This document shows, in pieces, positions 55,006 to 63,021 of a stretch of 64,000 nucleotides of DNA. Position 1 is the first letter of the stretch. Each line of letters opens with the position of its first letter. Under the pieces are notes generated by a model. It saw only the letters and a program-made list of their open reading frames with translations. It searched no databases and had not been told where the DNA came from. Source of the stretch: Ruminococcus_C callidus (GTDB lineage Bacteria; Bacillota; Clostridia; Oscillospirales; Ruminococcaceae). Both the position numbers and the translations under genes were made by a program. The stretch is from the NCBI RefSeq assembly GCF_049562855.1, contig NZ_CP186925.1, positions 1,178,001 through 1,242,000 on the forward strand. The letters run 5' to 3'.

Positions 55006-56759
55006 GCCTTGCCTCCTTTTTCCCGCGGGATCAGTTCGATTGCGTGGAACTTGCACCGTTTTGCACAGAGTTCACAGCCGTTGCACATCGCCGCATCGAT
55101 TTTCGGAATGCCGTTTGCCTGTTTGACCATTGCAGGGCAGCCCGGGACCAGACACTGTCCGCACTTCTTGCAGGCATCTTCATGGAGAATGCACTTGCCC
55201 TTCGGAACAAATTCTTTCAGCAGGGCACAGGGGGACTTGGTGATGATAACAGACAAAGCGTCCCGCTGGGTTTCCTGTTTCAGCAGCTTTTCCAGCCCCT
55301 CAATGTCGAACGCATCGATTTCATAGACGTGTTCAATGCCCATTGCCTTGCAGAGGTGATAGATGTTGATCGCATAGGTCAGTTCACCCTGCAAGGTCTT
55401 GCCGGTAGCGGCGTGATCCTGATGTCCCGTCATACCAGTAGTGGAGTTGTCCAGAATGATGACCGTTCCGGTTGCTTTGTTGTACACCATGTTCATCAAA
55501 GAGTTGACACCGGTGTGCAGGAACGTAGAGTCGCCGATCAGTGCCACCCAGTTTTTCACATAGTCCTTGCCCTTGGCTTTTTCAATTCCGTGGAGAGTGG
55601 AAATGCTTGCACCCATGCACACGTTAAAGTCCATAACACCCAGCGGCGGAACGGCTCCCAGTGTATAGCAGCCGATGTCGCCGGCACCGTGCAGTTTCAG
55701 CTTTTTCATTACAGAAAAGACGCTGCGGTGCGGACATCCGGGGCAGAGGATCGGCGGACGGTTCGGAGCCTGTGCCGGCGGTGTCAGCTGGACATCCTCA
55801 TGCAGAATGGCTTTCCGCAGCATATTGGCACTGTACTCACCCTGTACTGTAAAGATCTCCTTGCCGATTACCGGAATACCCCAAGAACGAACTTGTTCTT
55901 CGATGACCGGTTCCAGTTCTTCTACAATGTACAGTGTTTCCACATTGGCAGCAAATTCTTCGATCAGCTTTTTCGGCAGCGGGTGTACCAGACCAAGCTT
56001 CAGCACAGATGTGTCCGGCAGGGCTTCCCGTACATACTGATAGGGGATACCGCTGGTGATGATACCAATTTTCTTGTCGCGGTATTCCACACGGTTGATG
56101 TCAAAGTGACAAGCATCTTCCGCCATCTGCTTCAGCCGCTGTTCCACGATCACGTGCCGTTTCTTCGCATTCGCCGGCATCAGTACATTTTTCTCGATGT
56201 TCTTTTCATAGGGCTTGTCCGGTACGTTTTCCCGTTCCTCCGGATGTACTACACCCTGTGAATGGGACAGACGAGTGGTAGTGCGGACAATGACCGGCGT
56301 GTCATATTTTTCACTGTATGTAAACGCAAGCTTGGTGAAAATGCGGGCTTCTTCGCTGTCGGAAGGCTCCAGCACCGGAACCATTGCCGCACGTGCAACC
56401 ATGCGGGTGTCCTGCTCGTTCTGGGAACTGTAAATGCCGGGGTCGTCCGCAGCAACCAGTACCAGACCGCCGTTTACGCCGGCATAGGAAATCGAATACA
56501 GCGGGTCGGAAGCTACATTGACACCGACCAGTTTCATAGAAGCCATTGCCCGTGCACCGGCGATAGAGGCACCGATTGCCACTTCCATAGCCACCTTTTC
56601 ATTGGGTGACCATTCTGCATAGACTTCCGGATATTTTGCGATACATTCGCTTATTTCAGTGCTCGGCGTACCCGGATAGGCAGCAGAAACCTTGACACCA
56701 GCTTCATAGGCTCCCTGTGCAATGGCGGCATTGCCAAGCATGATTTTTGAATTCTTCAA
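55002..56759 (-). CDS. iorA: Indolepyruvate:ferredoxin oxidoreductase, alpha subunit
   Basis: Large subunit (585 residues) that holds thiamine diphosphate and two ferredoxin-type clusters. The pyrimidine domain begins GNAAIAQGAYEAGVKVSAAY; the TPP-binding region includes GDSTFLHTGVNSL and LDNSTTGMTGHQDH. The C-terminal clusters are CKKCGQCLVPGCPAM and CNGCELCAKRCKF. The best start is TTG 56759, with GAAGGGA 8 bases before it; a longer frame to 56849 has no site. TPP use links it to the thiamine operon of this window. Confidence 0.93.
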   Translation of the reverse strand: MKNSKIMLGNAAIAQGAYEAGVKVSAAYPGTPSTEISECIAKYPEVYAEWSPNEKVAMEVAIGASIAGARAMASMKLVGVNVASDPLYSISYAGVNGGLVLVAADDPGIYSSQNEQDTRMVARAAMVPVLEPSDSEEARIFTKLAFTYSEKYDTPVIVRTTTRLSHSQGVVHPEERENVPDKPYEKNIEKNVLMPANAKKRHVIVEQRLKQMAEDACHFDINRVEYRDKKIGIITSGIPYQYVREALPDTSVLKLGLVHPLPKKLIEEFAANVETLYIVEELEPVIEEQVRSWGIPVIGKEIFTVQGEYSANMLRKAILHEDVQLTPPAQAPNRPPILCPGCPHRSVFSVMKKLKLHGAGDIGCYTLGAVPPLGVMDFNVCMGASISTLHGIEKAKGKDYVKNWVALIGDSTFLHTGVNSLMNMVYNKATGTVIILDNSTTGMTGHQDHAATGKTLQGELTYAINIYHLCKAMGIEHVYEIDAFDIEGLEKLLKQETQRDALSVIITKSPCALLKEFVPKGKCILHEDACKKCGQCLVPGCPAMVKQANGIPKIDAAMCNGCELCAKRCKFHAIELIPREKGGKA

Positions 56760-56866
56760 CAGATTTTCCCTTCTTTCGAATGATTTCTGCCATACAGGCT
56801 GTAAAGCAGACAAGAAACCCGCCTTTTGAGAAAAAGACAGGTCGTTCAAAGCAGCACTATCTTTAC

Positions 56867-56895
56867 AATAAGTAAGTAGTATAATAAATAAGTAG
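56867..56895 (-). promoter_or_regulatory. Tandem 13-bp direct repeats upstream of iorA
   Basis: Two copies of CTACTTAyTTATT (minus strand) with 12 of 13 bases equal and a 3-bp spacer, overlapping a TATACT that lacks a -35. It looks like a regulator site at an activator-dependent promoter. Confidence 0.45.
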
Positions 56896-57005
56896 TGCAG
56901 CCTTTTCTATTGTAATACATTTTCGAAAAAATCACAAGGCTTTTTTCGACTTTTGGTGATTTTGCATATCTCCGGCAAAGTTTCTTGTACATTTTCACAA
57001 AAAGT

Positions 57006-57043
57006 AAAAAGCCCGAAAACACCAAACGGCATTTTCAGGCTTT
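57006..57043 (-). terminator. Terminator of ydbC
   Basis: GCCTGAAAA pairs with TTTTCGGGC (9 bp with one G-U) on the minus strand, followed by TTTTT. Confidence 0.82.
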
Positions 57044-57067
57044 CCGGAAACACGCTCTGTTTCGGGA

Positions 57068-57301
57068 TTATTCAAAGGAATCCAGATCGATGCCAGCCAG
57101 CAGGTCTTTCAGTGCAGCCAGTTCGTCGGCGGTCAGTGTCACGCCTTTTCCCATTCTGCTGTGATCCGGAGCCCAGTCACGAATATCGTACTTCGGTTCC
57201 TTTTCGTTCCAGCTGATCAGGTTGACTTCCTTGCTCCAGCCTCTTGCATTTTCACCCAGAGTACCCAGATTCTCTACGATTTCATATTTCAGTTCTGCCA
57301 T
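57068..57301 (-). CDS. YdbC-like PC4-fold single-stranded DNA-binding protein
   Basis: A 77-residue protein of the PC4/YdbC family, which binds single-stranded nucleic acid as a dimer. The whole sequence fits: ELKYEIVENLGTLGE, GWSKEVNLISWN, EPKYDIRDWAPDHSRMGKG and LTADELAALKDLL. AAGGAG precedes ATG 57301. It has a promoter with a strongly folded leader (57328-57378), suggesting control at the RNA level. Confidence 0.9.
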   Translation of the reverse strand: MAELKYEIVENLGTLGENARGWSKEVNLISWNEKEPKYDIRDWAPDHSRMGKGVTLTADELAALKDLLAGIDLDSFE

Positions 57302-57327
57302 AATAAAAACACTCCTTGAAAAAATTT

Positions 57328-57378
57328 GATGCAGGTGTTGCCTGAAGCGTGCACGTGCCTACACGCACACGCTGCATC
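57328..57378 (-). promoter_or_regulatory. Folded leader RNA before ydbC
   Basis: An outer stem GATGCAG/CTGCATC encloses a second stem GCGTGTGCGTG/CACGTGCACGC (11 bp with two wobble pairs). The transcript from the promoter at 57389-57417 would begin almost at the outer stem. There is no T run, so any control would act on translation or stability. Confidence 0.55.
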
Positions 57379-57388
57379 TCGAATACCT

Positions 57389-57417
57389 ATTATACAAGAT
57401 GCGTTCCGAAAATGCAA
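57389..57417 (-). promoter_or_regulatory. Promoter of ydbC
   Basis: TTGCAT (57417-57412), 17-bp spacer, TATAAT (57394-57389) on the minus strand. Confidence 0.8.
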
Positions 57418-57490
57418 CACCCCGCCGCCGGCTTTTTTGGAAATTGGAACTTTCACTAAAAACATTAAGCTTATTTCAAGCAACATACGT

Positions 57491-57496
57491 TATAAT
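57491..57496 (+). promoter_or_regulatory. Probable -10 of the VTC/DUF4956 operon
   Basis: TATAAT with no clear -35, about 90 bases before the VTC gene. The stretch 57302-57582 otherwise holds only the ydbC promoter and leader. Confidence 0.45.
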
Positions 57497-57582
57497 GACA
57501 ACAACATCAAGCGAAAACAGCCATTTCGCACAGAAGGGAGGAAACCTGTACCGGAAAACCTGATTCCGGCAGCAGGATATAT

Positions 57583-58362
57583 ATGGGTGCAATTCAGACA
57601 TTCGCACGAAAGGAAATCAAGTTTTTACTGACAGAACAGCAGTATCAGGATTTTCTGCCGCTTCTGGAACACTACATGAACCCCGACAAATTTTGCGTCG
57701 GGGGAAAAGAGTATGGCATCTATAACGTCTATTATGATACACCGGACGATTTTCTGATTCGGGAATCCCTTGAAAAACCGGATTACAAGGAAAAGATCCG
57801 GTTACGCAGCTATCTCTCGCCGGCACAGCCGGAGGACACCGTGTTTCTGGAAATCAAAAAGAAGATCTGCGGCATTGTCAACAAACGCCGCGTTACCATG
57901 ACACTGGCACAGGCGGAGGCCTATTTGCAGGAAAAGATTCACCCTGACTTAGGCGGTTCATACTTGCAGGAGCAGGTCATGGACGAGATCGACTTTTTCC
58001 GCCAGCGGTATGAGATATTCCCGAAGCAGTACATCAGTTATCAGCGTGCGGCGTATTTCGGCAAGGAAGATACCGATTTCCGGCTGACTTTTGATCGGGC
58101 ACTGACCGGACGACGCAGCGACCTCTCGCTTCGCCAGCAGAGTTATGGTGACCTGCTGATTCCGGAACAGATGCGTCTGATGGAAGTCAAGATCGCAGAC
58201 TCCATGCCCATGTGGCTGGCAGAAGAATTGGCAAAACTGCAAGTGTATAAAACCAGCTTTTCCAAATACGGAAAGGCATATCAGATGTACGTACAAAATC
58301 AGCTGGAATGGACTCGTCCCCAGCTTACCATAGAAAAAAGGAGACGTTACGATTATGCTTAA
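57583..58362 (+). CDS. VTC-domain protein, polyphosphate polymerase-like
   Basis: A 259-residue protein with the tunnel-fold VTC domain found in yeast polyphosphate polymerase. Basic and acidic tunnel residues are seen in ARKEIKFLLTEQQY, KEKIRLRSYL, VFLEIKKKICGIVNKRR and RLMEVKIADSMP. In Ruminococcus and related bacteria VTC genes sit next to DUF4956 and often CotH; here DUF4956 follows with an 8-base overlap but CotH is absent. The bacterial substrate is not established. Confidence 0.88.
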   Translation: MGAIQTFARKEIKFLLTEQQYQDFLPLLEHYMNPDKFCVGGKEYGIYNVYYDTPDDFLIRESLEKPDYKEKIRLRSYLSPAQPEDTVFLEIKKKICGIVNKRRVTMTLAQAEAYLQEKIHPDLGGSYLQEQVMDEIDFFRQRYEIFPKQYISYQRAAYFGKEDTDFRLTFDRALTGRRSDLSLRQQSYGDLLIPEQMRLMEVKIADSMPMWLAEELAKLQVYKTSFSKYGKAYQMYVQNQLEWTRPQLTIEKRRRYDYA

Positions 58363-59101
58363 CACCATTACCAATGTCTTGACGGCGACCAGTTCCGAAT
58401 TATCTTCCCTGCTGTCGAATGTAACAGCGACCACAAGCACCGCTTCTGTAGGAGATATGTTGTTTGCCCTGATTCTGGGCGTTGTCATGGGCTTTCTGAT
58501 CAGTCTGGTCTACATCTTCACCCACAAGAAATCCGGCTATACCCAGAGCTATGTTATGACATTGCTGATGCTGCCGCCGATCGTGGCAATTGTGCTGGTG
58601 ATGATCAACTCAATGGCAAGTGCCCTGAGCCTTGCGGGCGTCTTTACCCTCTGTCGGTATCGTACTGTTCCCGGTGACCCGAAAGATATTACCTATGTCT
58701 TTTTTGCAATGGCAACCGGTGTGATCTGCGGCATCAACGGCGGCGGACATGTGTGGTTTGTCTTTGTGTTCTTCGCAGTGATCGCGGCAGTGCTGATTCT
58801 GATAGAGGTGCTGCGGTACGGCATCTGCAAAACCAGCAGTATGACACTGAAAGTGACCATTCCGGAAAAACTCAACTATATCGGACTGTTTGATGACATT
58901 CTTGCAGAAAACACGACCAGCTGGCACCTGAAGCGTGTCAAGACCACCAACTTTGGCTCGCTGTTTGAACTGATCTACAGCATTCAGCTGAAAAACGACG
59001 TAGACCAGAAAAAATTCATGGACGAGATTCGGAAGCGGAACGGCAATCTGACAGTAATTCTTTCCCTGTACTGTTACGAAGATCAGGTTTATGAAAAATA
59101 A
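58355..59101 (+). CDS. DUF4956 membrane protein
   Basis: A 248-residue protein with four or more helices (MLFALILGVVMGFLISLVY, MTLLMLPPIVAIVLVMI and two more) and a soluble C-terminal ferredoxin-like half. The DUF4956 core SLAGVFTLCRYRTVPGDPKD is clear. These proteins accompany VTC-domain proteins, and a membrane or transport role in polyphosphate-like metabolism is inferred. GGAG is about 10 bases before the start, and the gene overlaps the VTC stop. Confidence 0.88.
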   Translation: MLNTITNVLTATSSELSSLLSNVTATTSTASVGDMLFALILGVVMGFLISLVYIFTHKKSGYTQSYVMTLLMLPPIVAIVLVMINSMASALSLAGVFTLCRYRTVPGDPKDITYVFFAMATGVICGINGGGHVWFVFVFFAVIAAVLILIEVLRYGICKTSSMTLKVTIPEKLNYIGLFDDILAENTTSWHLKRVKTTNFGSLFELIYSIQLKNDVDQKKFMDEIRKRNGNLTVILSLYCYEDQVYEK

Positions 59102-59160
59102 GACCTTTTTTTCAAAATAGAAAAACGACATATTGGAATAAATTTTTCATACATTCCTTT

Positions 59161-59190
59161 AAAACCGTGGATTTATCCGCGGTTTTCTTT
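59161..59190 (+). terminator. Terminator of the VTC/DUF4956 operon
   Basis: AAAACCGTGGA pairs with TCCGCGGTTTT (one G-U) around TTTA and is followed by a T-rich stretch. Confidence 0.82.
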
Positions 59191-59227
59191 TCTTTTCAAA
59201 AACTTGCATACTAAACTATATAATTCG

Positions 59228-59255
59228 CTTGACAAATTATTTTTTTGTGCTATAA
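59228..59255 (+). promoter_or_regulatory. Promoter of the RHH protein gene
   Basis: TTGACA (59228-59233), 16-bp spacer, TATAAT (59250-59255). Confidence 0.82.
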
Positions 59256-59287
59256 TAAGATTGTAAAAAGAAACCGGAGGTGAGCAG

Positions 59288-59950
59288 ATGAAACGAAATG
59301 CATACAGCCTGATTTTGATGGACGATGTGGTTGCGGCAGTGGATCGCCTTGCGGCACAGCAGGGCACCAGCCGTTCCAATCTGATCAATCAGATTTTGGC
59401 GGAGCATGTCTGCTGTACCACACCGGAGCAGCAAATGCGGCAAGTGTTTACCTGTTTGACACAGGCGATGAACTCGGCGTTCCGCGTACAGGAGCAGGGT
59501 TCCGATGCCATGCTTTCGATTCTGGGTTCGGTACAGTACAAGTACCGTCCTACCATTCGCTATAGCGTGGAACTGCATCGGGAACTGCACAGTGAAAAAG
59601 TCGGGCTGCTGAAAATTTCCTGCCGGACCCAGAGCCGGACACTGCTGGAAGCAATACAGCAGTTCTTCCTGTTCTGGGTACAGCTGGAACAGGAGTATGA
59701 ACCGGAGGGTGCCTGTGCACTGGGTTTGTACCAGATCGAACCGAACCGCCTGACACGGGTGCTTCTGCGGCATGGCATTACGTCCAATGAGGTACTGGGA
59801 ACAGCAACCGGAAAGTATATCCAGATGTTCCACACGGTGCTGCAATCCTATTTTCAGGGCTTGCAGCAGGGACTTCCGGCGGCAGTTTTGCAGCATGCAT
59901 TGGAACAGCAATATGCCGCACTGCATGAGCAGCTGGTCAGCCAGCTTTAG
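59288..59950 (+). CDS. Ribbon-helix-helix DNA-binding protein with C-terminal sensor region
   Basis: A 220-residue protein. Residues 1-38 fit a ribbon-helix-helix domain (AYSLILMDDVVAAVDRLAAQ and SRSNLINQILAEH). The remaining 180 residues are helical, with a YRPTIRYSVELHRE strand region, and match no family I know. GGAGG is 7 bases before ATG 59288. No terminator is seen before clpB 196 bases downstream, where an element lies in between, so it may be cotranscribed with and regulate clpB; this is inference. Confidence 0.72.
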   Translation: MKRNAYSLILMDDVVAAVDRLAAQQGTSRSNLINQILAEHVCCTTPEQQMRQVFTCLTQAMNSAFRVQEQGSDAMLSILGSVQYKYRPTIRYSVELHRELHSEKVGLLKISCRTQSRTLLEAIQQFFLFWVQLEQEYEPEGACALGLYQIEPNRLTRVLLRHGITSNEVLGTATGKYIQMFHTVLQSYFQGLQQGLPAAVLQHALEQQYAALHEQLVSQL

Positions 59951-59960
59951 GAAAACATGA

Positions 59961-60092
59961 GGCAGCACCGCATAAAGCCCGCCTGACGGCTTTGTACGCA
60001 ATCTGCTTGCAGATTTTCCGTCATATTGCCCTAAGCAATCTGCCGAAAAATCTGACGACACATCTTACGCACAAGCTTTGTGCGGTGTTGCC
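59961..60092. mobile_element. Palindromic element, A-type ends with B-type interior, 132 bp
   Basis: Arms GGCAGCACCGCATAAAG and CTTTGTGCGGTGTTGCC pair with two G-U wobbles. About 40 bp of the interior are missing compared with the copy at 13467. Flanks are ATGA and ATAA. It lies between the RHH gene and clpB, 55 bp before the clpB start. Confidence 0.82.
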
Positions 60093-60146
60093 ATAAGACA
60101 AAAAAGAGCAACAAAAACAGAATGCAAGAAATAGGAGGGAGTTCTC

Positions 60147-62747
60147 ATGAACACACAGAAATTGACACAAAAGTCTTTGGAAGCGATTCAGGCTGCAAAT
60201 GGTCTTGCAGTGGAGAACCAGAACCAGCAGATCGAACAGGTACACCTGTTGAGTGCTTTGCTGGAGCAGGAGGGCGGTCTGATTCCGCAGCTGTTTGAGA
60301 AAATGGGCGTGTCTGTCGATAACGTACAGATTCAGCTGAAAAACGCCATTGATAATCTGCCGGCAGTAACCGGAAGCGGTCGGAAGGCAGACGAGGTCTA
60401 TGTATCTCAGGACGTAGACCGTGCATTGCGGGAGGCAGAAAAAGAAGCTGCCCGCATGAAAGATGATTTCGTATCGGTAGAACATCTGGTACTGGGCTTG
60501 TTCGATGCCATGGGCAAAGAACTGCAAAACGTGCTGAAACCTTTCTCCGTGACTAAGGATGCATTCCTTGCGGCATTGATGAAAGTTCGCGGCAACCAGC
60601 GTGTTACCGATCAGAATCCGGAAGAAACTTACGATGTGCTGGCAAAATACGGGCAGGATCTGGTAGAACGTGCCCGTGCCGGAAAACTGGATCCGGTCAT
60701 TGGCAGAGATAACGAGATTCGAAACGTCATTCGAATCCTTTCCAGAAAGACGAAAAACAATCCGGTGCTGATCGGTGAACCGGGTGTCGGTAAAACGGCA
60801 ATTGCCGAGGGTCTGGCACTGCGAATCGTTCGCGGCGATGTGCCGGCAAATCTGAAAGACCGGAAAATCTTTTCGCTGGATCTGGGTGCCCTGATCGCAG
60901 GTGCCAAGTACCGCGGTGAATTCGAGGAACGACTGAAAGCCGTTCTGAATGAAGTCAAGAAAAGCGAAGGCGGCATTATCCTGTTTATCGATGAACTGCA
61001 TACCATTGTTGGTGCCGGTAAATCGGACGGTGCTATGGACGCAGGCAACCTGCTGAAGCCGATGCTGGCACGGGGTGAACTGCACTGCATTGGTGCTACA
61101 ACGCTGAACGAGTACCGGCAGTATATTGAAAAAGATGCTGCTTTGGAACGTCGTTTCCAGCCGGTTCTGGTAGACGAGCCTACTGTAGAAGACACGATCT
61201 CCATTCTGCGTGGTCTGAAAGAACGCTATGAAGTATTTCATGGCGTTAAGATTCAGGATCAGGCTCTGATTGCAGCGGCTACACTGTCCAACCGATATAT
61301 CACAGACCGGTTCCTGCCGGATAAGGCGATCGACTTGGTAGACGAAGCTTGTGCAATGATTCGGACGGAAATGGACTCCATGCCTACAGAGCTGGACGAA
61401 ATTCGCCGGAAGATCATGCAGCATGAGATCGAAGAAGCTGCCCTCAAGAAGGAGGACGACAAACTGTCGCAGGCACATCTGCAAGAGGTACAGCAGGAAC
61501 TCTCCCAGATGCGTGACCAGTTCAATGCCATGAAGGCAAAATGGGAAAACGAAAAAGATGCCATTTCCAAAGTGCAGAAACTGCGGGAAGAACTGGAGCA
61601 GGTCAACGCCGAGATCGAGCGTGCTGAACGGGACTACGATCTGAACAAGGCTGCCGAACTGAAATATGGTCGTCTGCCGCAGCTGAAAAAACAGCTGGAA
61701 GACGAAGAAGCCATTGCAGAAAAGCAGAAAGAGAACAAGAACTCTCTGTTGCGGGACAAGGTGACCGAAGAAGAAATCGCCCGCATTGTCGGCAGATGGA
61801 CCGGCATTCCGGTAACGAAGCTGATGGAGGGTGAACGGGAAAAACTTCTGCACATGGACGAAGTACTGCACCGCCGTGTAATTGGTCAGGACGAAGCTGT
61901 GGAAAAGGTCAGCGAAGCCATTCTGCGTTCTCGTGCAGGCATTCAGGATCCGAACCGTCCGTTGGGCTCGTTCCTGTTCCTTGGACCGACTGGTGTCGGC
62001 AAAACCGAATTGGCAAAGGCACTGGCAGAAGCTTTGTTCGATGATGAGAACAACATTGTTCGTATCGATATGAGCGAATATATGGAGAAATTCAGCGTGA
62101 GCCGTCTGATCGGAGCTCCTCCGGGATACGTGGGTTATGAAGAAGGCGGTCAGCTGACAGAAGCTGTTCGCCGGAAGCCGTATTCTGTTGTTCTGCTGGA
62201 CGAAGTGGAAAAGGCACATCCGGACGTGTTTAATATCCTGCTGCAAGTGCTGGACGACGGCAGAATCACCGACTCGCAGGGCAGAACGGTGGACTTTAAG
62301 AACACCATTATCATTCTGACTTCGAACTTAGGTTCGCCGATGATTCTGGAAGGCATGGACGAAAACGGCAACATCTCGGAAGAAGCCAGAAAGGAAGTCG
62401 ATACGCTCCTGAAGCAGAAGTTCCGTCCGGAATTCCTGAACCGTCTGGACGAGATCGTCTTCTACAAACCGCTGAGCAGGACCGAGATCTTCCGCATTGT
62501 AGATCTGCTGCTGGAGAAGCTGCGGAAGCGTCTGGAAGACAAGCAGCTGGAACTGGAAGTTACTGATGCTGCCAAGGAGTGCATTGTGGCACAGGGCTAT
62601 GATGTCAACTATGGTGCACGTCCGCTGAAACGACTGATCCAGTCCAAGGTAGAAACTCTTGTGGCAAGAAAGATCATTGCCGACGATCCGGCACCGGGTA
62701 CTGTAATTCGTATCGACTATGACGGTCAGAAGATGATCTGTCAGTAA
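60147..62747 (+). CDS. clpB: ClpB disaggregase
   Basis: An 866-residue Hsp100 ATPase that pulls proteins out of aggregates with DnaK. The N-domain, D1 (Walker A GEPGVGKTA, Walker B IILFIDE), the long coiled middle domain (about residues 400-530, which marks ClpB) and D2 (GPTGVGKTE, VVLLDE) are complete. GGAGGGAG precedes ATG 60147. No promoter, CIRCE or CtsR site is seen in the 196 bases upstream, which hold a palindromic element; transcription probably starts before the RHH gene or in the element. A strong terminator follows. Confidence 0.97.
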   Translation: MNTQKLTQKSLEAIQAANGLAVENQNQQIEQVHLLSALLEQEGGLIPQLFEKMGVSVDNVQIQLKNAIDNLPAVTGSGRKADEVYVSQDVDRALREAEKEAARMKDDFVSVEHLVLGLFDAMGKELQNVLKPFSVTKDAFLAALMKVRGNQRVTDQNPEETYDVLAKYGQDLVERARAGKLDPVIGRDNEIRNVIRILSRKTKNNPVLIGEPGVGKTAIAEGLALRIVRGDVPANLKDRKIFSLDLGALIAGAKYRGEFEERLKAVLNEVKKSEGGIILFIDELHTIVGAGKSDGAMDAGNLLKPMLARGELHCIGATTLNEYRQYIEKDAALERRFQPVLVDEPTVEDTISILRGLKERYEVFHGVKIQDQALIAAATLSNRYITDRFLPDKAIDLVDEACAMIRTEMDSMPTELDEIRRKIMQHEIEEAALKKEDDKLSQAHLQEVQQELSQMRDQFNAMKAKWENEKDAISKVQKLREELEQVNAEIERAERDYDLNKAAELKYGRLPQLKKQLEDEEAIAEKQKENKNSLLRDKVTEEEIARIVGRWTGIPVTKLMEGEREKLLHMDEVLHRRVIGQDEAVEKVSEAILRSRAGIQDPNRPLGSFLFLGPTGVGKTELAKALAEALFDDENNIVRIDMSEYMEKFSVSRLIGAPPGYVGYEEGGQLTEAVRRKPYSVVLLDEVEKAHPDVFNILLQVLDDGRITDSQGRTVDFKNTIIILTSNLGSPMILEGMDENGNISEEARKEVDTLLKQKFRPEFLNRLDEIVFYKPLSRTEIFRIVDLLLEKLRKRLEDKQLELEVTDAAKECIVAQGYDVNYGARPLKRLIQSKVETLVARKIIADDPAPGTVIRIDYDGQKMICQ

Positions 62748-62776
62748 AACAATAGACAATTGCAAACCTCCAAAAT

Positions 62777-62830
62777 AAAACGCCACGCCGCACAGATCAT
62801 GTTACGTCTGTGCGGCGTGGCGTTTTTTAT
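62777..62830 (+). terminator. Terminator of clpB
   Basis: A 20-bp perfect inverted repeat (AAAACGCCACGCCGCACAGA) around a 9-base loop, followed by T residues. Confidence 0.92.
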
Positions 62831-62849
62831 TTTGTTGAAGTTGCCTTAA

Positions 62850-63021
62850 GGCAATACCGCACAAAGAGCGTCTGGCGACTTTGCACGCCATCTGCTTGCA
62901 AATTTCCCGTCATATTTCACAAAAATGCTCGTGAATACATCCAGTATTCACTCCGCTTTTTGTTTCATCTGACGAAAAATTTGACGACGCATCTGTCGCA
63001 CAATCTTTGTGCGGTATTGCC
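62850..63021. mobile_element. Palindromic MITE-like element, A type, 172 bp
   Basis: Perfect 17-bp arms; flanked by TTAA at 62846-62849 and 63022-63025. The right TTAA holds the TAA stop of the minus-strand AAA+ gene. Confidence 0.92.

Noticed and set aside
60093..60146. CIRCE or CtsR operator before clpB
   Set aside because: Neither TTAGCACTC-N9-GAGTGCTAA nor the CtsR heptad repeat is present.
60021..62246. Long open frame (741 codons) antisense to clpB
   Set aside because: Low-complexity Phe/Gln-rich translation, no motif, and it runs into a palindromic element; a shadow of clpB.
6356..63021. Dispersed repeats considered as a CRISPR array or REP cluster
   Set aside because: Units are far apart, palindromic over 172 bp, have their own direct flanks and no spacers of regular size; no cas gene is present.
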